This document shows positions 56,402 through 64,000 of a DNA stretch of 64,000 nt, piece after piece; position 1 is the stretch's first letter, and each line of letters opens with the position of its first letter. The stretch comes from Periconia sp. R9002. Lineage: Eukaryota; Ascomycota; Dothideomycetes; Pleosporales; Periconiaceae. The notes under the pieces are model-generated. The model was not told the origin of the DNA and ran no database searches. It saw only the letters and a program-made list of their open reading frames with translations. The DNA lies in the NCBI GenBank assembly GCA_023627715.1, contig JAMAHW010000059.1, positions 124,001 through 188,000 on the forward strand, read 5' to 3'. The position numbers were made by a program, and so were the translations under genes.

Positions 56402-57591
56402 CAATTTTAGGTGTCATGGCCGTCCATCCACGAACATCAGGTTACTCCATATAGCTGACAAGGTGGACGGTCGGCGCGACATGTACGCATAGTTTGTAAA
56501 TCAGTGTTGTATTCTCATGTATATCATGAATAGTATTTTAAGATTTGTTGGCGTTTAGCATCCTTAGTATATTATTATTAATTTTGTATCATTTTATAGT
56601 ACTCAAGGACATATACTAATATTAATTTCTAGTAGAGTCAACTACTGTATTAGATGTATTTAGTTCTATAGGGATTTTAGTAGAACCCTACATCTATAGC
56701 ACGTTGGCTATAGATCTTCTGTAAGGAGAATATTATCGGAGCGGAGAATTCGAGACAACTGTGCAGGATGACTCTTCCGATGGCTATGTTCCGGCTATAA
56801 TGGGATGCCAAGACTCCCTCACCTTGTAATAGTGCCTGACACGTCTCTAGAAACTTAAAATGAGGTCCAGAGTTGCCGTTGGACTATGGGTCAAAGAGTA
56901 AAGCTGCACCAGATAGAGAGTTTCTAAGAAGGAATCAGTTGACTCAGCACGATGAGCGATGTAGCTCCGTCAGGGAACAGAATCCAGCAAAGCTCTAGAG
57001 TAGATTTACGCTACTAAGATGGTAGCTGTGTCATCAAGTTCACAGTAGCTGCTAAGGTTTAAATCACCCGAGCAAGTGTTAACCACTTGACAAGAAAGGA
57101 TCAAACTCAGGCAAGTTATCTATGCACCCTTGCTCGAAAAACTAGGTAAATGTAGTCAGGCGGAGGAATAAAATGTAAGAAATGACTGTTAAATGTCATT
57201 GGAGTTAGCAAACTCGGGTTACAAGGCTCAGATTGCAACTACCTCATCGCAGCCGAGTATACGCACACTGCGGCAGTCAACATTGTCAGGCTGTACAAGG
57301 CTGAATGTGACCAATAGTTGCCTGAGATCCAAATCAGTATATATACCCTAACTAATAGCACCAATCAATTGCGAATAAGAACAGTTTTGGTACAAGGCTA
57401 ATGTATTTGGTAACCCGCTGGATTGCGTCTGAATCTCCTATGACATTCTCGGCCGTAAGTCAGCTATATACACCTATCGTAGGCATCAACTGTGAACATA
57501 GTCTTCTCAATAGAAACATCTCCCTTGCTCCTGTTCAATATTCCTACCAAAGAAGAGCTCCGCTAACAATCTTAAAAGCTCTACAACAACG
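56402..57591. other. AT-rich spacer
   Basis: 1.2 kb, strongly AT-rich from 56500 to 56720. No coding pattern; possibly decayed mobile DNA but no terminal repeats seen. Confidence 0.45.
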
Positions 57592-59399
57592 CTAGAAGTG
57601 TGCGCCACTGTCCGACAGCTTGCGGACCAGAACGACAGGCCCGCTATAGGATCTTTTCCCCGTGGTTACATAGAATATAAACGACACTATCAACACGCCA
57701 ACAAACAGGACTGATGACCAATTGAATGTCTCAGCTGTTGGGTGAGGGGCCGCCGGCCAGGAGATCCATATCAATGTGTAGAAACAATACATAAAGCCAA
57801 GTGCATTGACTGGAACGCCAAATTTTCCTAGGCTCCATTCTGCATTCGGAAGATTTTCCGGATTGGTGAGTCTCATGTATAATAATGAGCCGGTTGAGAT
57901 GCAGTATGTGGACATGAGCGCAAGTAGTTGGAGAGATACGATAGCGTTGAATGCAACGGTGGATCCAAGGTTGATGAGCGATAGAAGACAAACACTGACA
58001 CCAGTTACAATAACACATACGTGAGGTATTTTGTGTTTATCTTGCTAGTTGTTTCGGTCAGAATACGCTCCATTTGGCAAGTAAGAACGAAGGCTTACCA
58101 TTGTCAGAATTCGCTTGAAGGGAAGGCCACCATCTCTTGCGAAGGCAAACATCTGCCGCGACGTGGAGCAGTTGGAGTCAATCGTCCCAGCCGTAGATGT
58201 AATCAAAATCATGATTAGAAGAGGAAGACATCCGTAATGTGATGCCTGTTGAAACGCATACATAATTGGGAAACCGGAAGGATTCTTTTCGGGGTCCATG
58301 ATGGCGCTGATATCTGGGATAGAGAACAAGAACGCAATCAGCACAGCGAACCCGACAACACCGTTGAGGGTAAAACTCCACATAATTGCACGAGGTATGG
58401 ATGTAGCCGCGTCTTTTACTTCCTCGGCCATGTGGGCCGCAGAATCTGCCACTGCGAGTAAAGTGAGTTTGCAACTTTGCTAAAATAAGCAGTCTGCCAC
58501 TCACAAATCAAGAACCATATAGTAGCAACTTGGCCGACCATCACACTAGTTCCAATGTTGCTCCATCCACCGTTACTGCTGAAGGAAGTAAAGACGTCCT
58601 TTGCGTCGGCGTGCGGCGCCAAAACACACAAGAAAACAATAACTGGAATCCACCCGAGTCCATGTGGTATCATGATAAACTTCTGGAAGCGAGGCATCTG
58701 AGATGCCCCCACTGTGTTGAGCAGAATCTGGATCAATGCCACCGCAAATATAATTAACGTGGTCTGATATGGTTGAGGTGAAAGCGAGGGATGGTAGGCC
58801 ACCACAATCGACATGATTAGCGTTCCAACCATGAAAGACCCGCTGGCTGTTCCAGCAACCCATGACAAAGTAGCCAGCCAACCGGAAAAGTAGCTTAGCG
58901 GTTTTTGTATACTGCGCGGTGCGAATTCGGATACCCAATGGTACTGTCCACCGCTGGTTGGAGCCATTGAGGCCATCTCGGCCATGGAAGCATAGACAAA
59001 GATGAAGCCGATGAACGTCCATATGTAGCTCCAGAAGAGACCTGCAACGCCGCCATTGACTAACCCTCCGGTTGGAGCGCTTAAAAGTCAGAAAGTATGG
59101 TAGAGTGGCATGATATACATTCGCTTACAGTAGAACAACCTCCCATGTTGCTTGCACGACGGAAGTGAACATGATCATTGTGGATTGCCTGAAAATTCTC
59201 TAACTACTCGTTAGTATTGATGTTCCGTGCAGGGTGCAGATAAAAGAGGACAACTTGCTTTGAACTGCTGCGGTTTTCCCATCCTATACATGTCCCGAGA
59301 ATCCATATCTCCTCCACCTGAATTCTCATAATGGGCAATCGCTGCATCTGGAGACTTTTCGATCATTGCAAATTCTTTATCCAGTTTTGTTGTCGACAT
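57592..59399 (-). CDS. Amino-acid/GABA/choline permease (APC superfamily)
   Basis: Five exons, 59259-59399, 59129-59199, 58505-59079, 58099-58451 and 57592-58044, give 530 residues; every junction keeps frame. The protein is a 12-helix plasma-membrane transporter of the fungal UGA4/HNM1-type amino acid-choline family: ASMAEMASMAPTSGGQYHWV after TM2-3, SYFSGWLATLSWVAG, the mid-region MAEEVKDAATSIPRAIMWS (the family's conserved TM6-7 loop), DSNCSTSRQMFAFARDGGLP and WSLGKFGVPVNALGF. It is a proton-coupled importer, most likely of GABA, choline or related amines; the substrate is not determinable. The first intron uses a GC donor (GCAAGT at 59258) with a normal AG acceptor; the exon sequence KRIFRQSTM supports it. 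Confidence 0.88.
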
Positions 59400-59908
59400 A
59401 TTACAACCCACTCGGTAAGGTAAAGTGACAAAATTGGTGTGTGTGCAATATGAGCACACTTTTCTATGCGGCAGATGAATGCTTTAAATACTCAATGCGC
59501 ATCGAGCTTATCTGCTTGTCCAAACAGATCATATCGTGTGCCACACATTATGCACAGGATTTCGCCCTGCATTTACGAAGTCGCATGGATATCTGCGACT
59601 AGCTTGGATTGTCGCGCGGGACCGCATCAAGAGAAGTCTTTAAGGTTTGCTGGAGTGGTCAGTTTATCTGTGATTGGCCCCGTCTTTTGCCGTGTAGAGT
59701 TGGGCTGCAGTTCTCCAGACTTGATTCGCCGACGCAATTGTATCGCTTATCGGTCATACCCTTATACATACGTTACTGGGCTGGAAGCGTGACATGCAGA
59801 TTACGGAACGTTTTGCGCTACTTAGGAAGCTGGTGAAGGCCAAGCAGACCCTTGGTGGTGGAAATGTTTTTACCGAGTATATGTCTACTCGCGGTAATCA
59901 TTACTCTC
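59400..59908. other. Intergenic, permease upstream region
   Basis: No gene recognised in this 500 bp. Confidence 0.5.
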
Positions 59909-60028
59909 ACATACGACCATAGGACCATGAAAACAGAGCTTCCCGTCCGCTCAGCTGTACTTAAGCATGGTACCGGCGGATTAGTAGTTAGGTGGGTGAC
60001 CACTAGCGAATACCTGCTGTTGTATGTT
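59909..60028 (+). rRNA. 5S ribosomal RNA (copy 2)
   Basis: 120 nt, identical to the copy at 2221-2340 except for one G-to-A (GAGAACAG there, GAAAACAG here). Helix I ends pair, and a run of eight T follows for Pol III termination. Flanking sequence is unrelated to copy 1 apart from a few bases upstream (TCGCGGTAATCATTACTCTC here, TCCGTAATTACTATC there), so only the gene is shared, as expected for dispersed fungal 5S genes. Confidence 0.93.
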
Positions 60029-60553
60029 TTTTTTGTATCTCTATTGCTCTTAGAGCAATGTCTATGGATCAGGATTTTTGTTTTTGTTTGGGTGACGTGT
60101 TCTTATACGCACTTCAAAGGCGCACGGGAGAGGTTGAAGCTAAGTAGGGACGGACTAGTATCCGATTTCGCGAAGACGACGGAGGTGAGTATACCCGCTG
60201 TAGCTATGCTGTATAACGAAGGTAATTTTCACGAAGATTTGCAAGACAACGTAGGGCAGTTCTGAATAATTTGAAATAAGCTGCATATGTAATTCGCATC
60301 GACAGATAAGAGGTTATGTTAGAATATATTTTATTAAAGGCAATGGTGGTGGTTTTTAAATACTAAAAAGCAACAAATCTATTTTGACCATCTTCAAATG
60401 TAGCATGAAACTGACCGAAGATTCATACGCGAACTTGTAGGAGGCAAAGAACACACTAAAAGTATCTCTCAGGTATCTCTTCTTCATTAAGCATGCAGAA
60501 GAATCTGTGAAAAGCATGTGACCCGTACAACGCCATGAAGAATGCGGTCCATC
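60029..60553. other. Intergenic
   Basis: This is the spacer between the 5S gene and the sugar transporter 3' end. Nothing recognised. Confidence 0.5.
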
Positions 60554-62152
60554 TTACCCAACGACTTGATTGTCCCTGTGCGCATCATCAAGAGCCCGTC
60601 CCTTTGTCTCTTCCATGTAAAAGAAGCTCACAACCACGGTCGTAAACGTACACCCTCCGAACAAAAAGTACGCACCAAAACTACTTTTCTCGAGTAATAC
60701 CGGCGTCGTAAGCGCAACCAAGAAGTTCGCTACCCAGTTACTCCCATGCGCCAACCCCGTGGCACTCGCGCGTGTACGCTGCGATTGACTCTCTGCAACG
60801 TAGATTTTGATACCAACGGCCCACGAGATGGAGAAGATGACGGCGAAGAGGTAGATGGAGACGATGACGATCCAGCGGCCGGCTCCATATGTTTCGTGTA
60901 CTGCGTTGGCAGCATACAGGCTTCCCATGAGGAGCATGAGGAAGGTAAGCCCGAGCCCGCCGAAGATGGTGCTTTGGCGACGTCCCCATTGGTCGGCCCA
61001 GATGAGGGCTGGGATGGTGACTGCGAAAATGACGATGGCGGATACGCCTGATGCGAGGAACGAGGCGCTGGACGAGGTTAGGCCTGCGCGCACAAAGAGC
61101 AGTGGGGCGTAGTATAGAACTCCATCGATGCCGCTTAGTTGTTGCATTGCCATGAGAAAGATGCCGAGGAGAGTGCGGGCCCGCACATCCGGTGCAAAGG
61201 CATCGAGAAGCGCAGACTTCTTTGGGCTTGATACAGGTGACGAAGCTGCGACATCACGATCTTCGTCTGTTGGCGTGGTCCTCGGCGTAGGTTCTAATGC
61301 GATTTCCGTCTCTGGACCGCCCTGCTGCAAGATGATTTTCTCTCGGTCCGCGCTGTCTACGCCCAGTATCTCCCACGCTTTGTTTGCTTCCGCCTCTTTC
61401 CCCTGCAAACTAAGCCATCTGGGCGATTCAGGGAGCCAGAAGTAAACCGCAAAAGCGAAGGATAGGGCCAGCGATGCCAGAACCACAAACGGTAGACGCC
61501 ACGCGAGCGACGAATTCACGCTCCGAGACCCGTAGCAAATGAAGTAGCCTAACACGAGTCCCATTGTCACCATCAATTGCGGGCCCGAAGTCAAGGAACC
61601 TCTGTGGCGTGGAGGAGCAACTTCACATATGTACCTGCGCGAAGCTTTGTTAGATGAATCCCGGCATGGGTGTTTTGACACATCAATAGTTAAAAAAACT
61701 CACACTACTAGAGCGCCGAGGAAAATACCTTCCCCAACACCTTCAACAGCTCGGCCTGCAACAAACATGCCCAAATGAGCGGCAGCGGCTTGAATCGCAG
61801 CGCCGATACCGAAGATCAGACCACCCAAGCTAATACACTTGATGCGGCCAAGAGCGTCGGCGATGCGGCCTGCAAAGAAAGAAGATATGGCGGCGGTGAT
61901 GAGGATGGAAGACACTATCAAACCGTGAATAGCCGACGAAAAGGCGCCAAAGTCGTCAATGTATCGCTCCATGACGGTGACGGGACCGATGATGGATGTG
62001 TCCATGCTGGGCAGAAATGTGAGTAAAATTATTCAAGAAGGGTGGGTACATGGAGTTTTGTTTACATACCCAAAGACAAAGCCTCCAAAGGAACATAAGA
62101 TGCTGGCCGTCACATAGCGCGGAGGCCACGACAATCGCGAAAGCGCACTCAT
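60554..62152 (-). CDS. MFS sugar transporter
   Basis: Exons 62070-62152, 61704-62006 and 60554-61634 flank introns of 63 and 69 bp and give 488 residues. Sugar-porter signatures: GFVFGMDTS in TM1 (rebuilt across intron 1), GRIADALGRIKCISLGG in loop 2-3, GRAVEGVGEG, VVYICEVAPPRHRGSL (rebuilt across intron 2), LPESPRWL before the central loop, QQLSGIDGVLYYAP in TM7, DQWGRRQS in loop 8-9 and the C-terminal METKG-like EETKGRALDD. Twelve helices, plasma membrane, proton symport or facilitated hexose or related sugar uptake. QQLSGIDGVLYY points to a hexose/pentose or quinate-type carrier; the exact sugar is unknown. An in-frame TAG lies just upstream of ATG 62152 and fixes the start. Confidence 0.92.
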
Positions 62153-62903
62153 TGTTTCGAAGGTCTAAAATGGTGAGTAGTCCAGCGCTGACGGCAACTT
62201 TGCGGAGAGTGAAAGCGTTGGTAGCATCAATCAATGTCGAGATAACTGGCGATACTTATGTTAATAATGGAGTACACGATAGGATCAATTCATGTAGAAT
62301 GAAATCATGGCAGGTAAGCCGAGCAGCCTAACCAAACTCCGATACTCCGGATCGACGCATCCTACTAACTTTTTCAACAAGATAAATTATTAATCCTCAC
62401 CACGACCTGAAGATGTTAGGGTTACACCGTTACAGTGACCAATTGAGGCATCAGACCGATGACCGACAAGGGAGCTACAGCCAATCGTCTGCCAATATTC
62501 GTTTTACTAATTGTTGGAAGTTGCGCAAATGTAATGTCGGCCCAGTTAGGAAACTTAGACGCGTGAGCCGTCTGACCTCAAGGTTGACATGTAACTAAGA
62601 AATGTGAATATCATTTGAGAGTACTTGTTGCTTATAACGACAATATTACCACAAGAGCTTGATTGAAGTGTTATGCTTGGTATTGGGATATGTTTTATAT
62701 AGATACAGACATGTGCGGGTACAATTGCACTCACTCGAAATTGTCTTTCAAGCAAAGTGTCGAATTCCTTGATGCGCTAGGTGAAGAAGACTTGTCGGTT
62801 GTATCAGAGCATTCATCCTGCCAAACGGGAAAGAAAAACCACAGGGCAATGTCAAGACGTCATTACGCTGTCATCCCTTACGCTGTATTATTGATTGGAC
62901 CCA
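62153..62903. other. Intergenic
   Basis: 750 bp between sugar transporter start and bestrophin-like stop. No supportable gene. Confidence 0.5.
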
Positions 62904-64000
62904 TCACTCAAACATACCGCCCAAGCCTCTGCCCTCACCCTCCCCCATCGGCGCACCGCCTCTCATAGCCGTCCACTCATCCAAGAGCACCGTGATTTCC
63001 CGTCGCGCGTCCTCGATGATGCCGTCCATTTTGATATCGTTCTTATCGTAACCAAAGGGGTCTTCGAGCTGCTGACCAATACCTTCAATGCCGTACAGAG
63101 TGAAAGAAACGATGGCAACAATGGGTATAGAATACCATCCATAATCATCCACGATGCCCAGTGGTAAAAAGATGAGGAAAAGAGCAAGGACCTGTTTTTG
63201 ATGGATGCTGTTTTCATGTTAGGGTAAAACACCCAGAAGGCAGAGGAGGAGAGGGCAAGCTTACAGATGAGCAACCGGAATGGGTGTGGAGCGAATGGTC
63301 TCCATGCGCCCATAAGCGTCTACTAGCGAATTGACCTGCACCGTCATTTGCGAAGCCAGAGGCGCGTGAAACCAACCCCGATCAAAACCGCGCCGGACAT
63401 ATCCCTCCACTAGCACACTGAGCTGCAAAGGCAGGCCCAGGCCTTGGTCCTCGTAACCCATGAGGCCCTCTGGGAGCAGGCTTGTATACTCTGATTTTGC
63501 CGTCTCCACCCCATTCTCGGTATCGATGTCTCCCATTCGGGCATTGCTACTGGTGAGGTCATGGTCCACGTAGCTAGGTCTTCGCGAAACGGGCTCGGAG
63601 CGGGACCCGAACGGGGAGGTTGGCGGGGGCAGGTGTGCCATGCTCGCAGGTGGGATGTTGAACTCGGCTCTTAGATTGTGCTTGATGGCGTACAAGATGG
63701 CCACCAGAACCCTCAGAATCTTCTCGGTATCTCTCCGTTCATCCTCCTCCAGATCACCATCCTTGCTCTTGGAATTCACGAGAGCAATCCTCGCCAGATT
63801 TCGCACACAGGTTCCAATGGTGGTAAGGCAGTTCCGGCCTGTCCAGAAGCGGTCGTAGCTCGTCCCATTGCGGAAAACAAGCATGAGACCAACGACAATG
63901 GACAGCGAAGGGATGATTGTGGACGGCAGACCCAGCGAGGTGATGATGTAGGTATCGAGATAGACGACGAGGGCGGTGAAGAGGGAGTGGAGGATGACAG
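62904..64000 (-). CDS. Bestrophin-like (UPF0187/RFP-TM) anion channel, 5' end outside the window
   Basis: Partial gene; the upstream part lies beyond 64000. Exons 63265->64000 and 62904-63207 with a 57-bp intron (GTAAGC..AAACAG). The frame is open to the window edge. Family marks: FRNGTSYDRFWTGR with the R-x3-YDRFWEGR signature, ASQMTVQVNSLVDAYGRMET, TPIPVAHLIHQKQ (rebuilt across the intron), LPLGIVDDYGWYSIPI and EQLEDPFGYDKNDI-like text (GQQLEDPFGYDKNDI). Fungal members are membrane proteins related to bestrophin chloride channels and are thought to conduct anions or affect stress tolerance. A long polar insert (about 90 residues, 63480-63660) sits between the first and second conserved parts, as in other fungal copies. 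Confidence 0.88.

Noticed and set aside
61956..62234. Separate 92-codon frame overlapping the sugar transporter start
   Set aside because: It lies out of frame over exon 1 and intron 1 of the transporter, whose spliced product is far better supported.

Overview
The window is nuclear DNA from a filamentous ascomycete (Pezizomycotina; Dothideomycetes is my best guess, by inference only). Genes carry short introns of about 40-90 bp with GT..CTAAC/CTGAC..AG signals. Two 5S rRNA genes are dispersed rather than arrayed, HET-domain genes are present, and the housekeeping proteins (Atg17, SconB/Met30, Rio1, Coq11, Yaf9) are of fungal type. All exon structures were worked out by eye from splice signals and reading-frame continuity; none is backed by transcripts.

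Layout. 0-14.5 kb is a conserved core: atg17 (-), a 5S rRNA, sconB (+), an inverted pair of small paralogous genes, rio1 (+), coq11 (-) and yaf9 (+). 15-35 kb is an accessory stretch. It holds a HET-domain gene with one in-frame stop, a large fungal-specific gene with one in-frame stop, and a segmental duplication around an O-methyltransferase/Zn2Cys6-regulator pair with an 18-bp minisatellite in the shared promoter. A short-chain dehydrogenase, a GH27-like glycosidase and two small secreted proteins follow; both small proteins become visible only after splicing.

35.9-43.6 kb is the most interesting segment. A 1352-residue TPR-CHAT protease gene and a caspase-fold (C14) gene are transcribed divergently from one 456-bp promoter. 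A 279-residue gene converges on the caspase gene, and its residue pattern resembles gasdermin pore-forming proteins. This looks like a fungal protease/executioner cell-death module of the kind known in bacteria, but no function has been shown.

44-60 kb carries a membrane protein, a HET-NB-ARC (NLR-like) gene with one in-frame stop and a short C-terminus, a decayed multi-exon fungal gene, a BCS1-like AAA ATPase, an amino-acid permease with a GC-AG intron, AT-rich spacers and a second 5S gene. 60.5-64 kb has an MFS sugar transporter and the 3' part of a bestrophin-like channel gene that runs off the window.

Several immunity-type or fungal-specific genes are complete except for single nonsense codons. 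The relic half of the duplication shows C-to-T/G-to-A changes of the kind repeat-induced point mutation makes, so the accessory part appears to be actively decaying.
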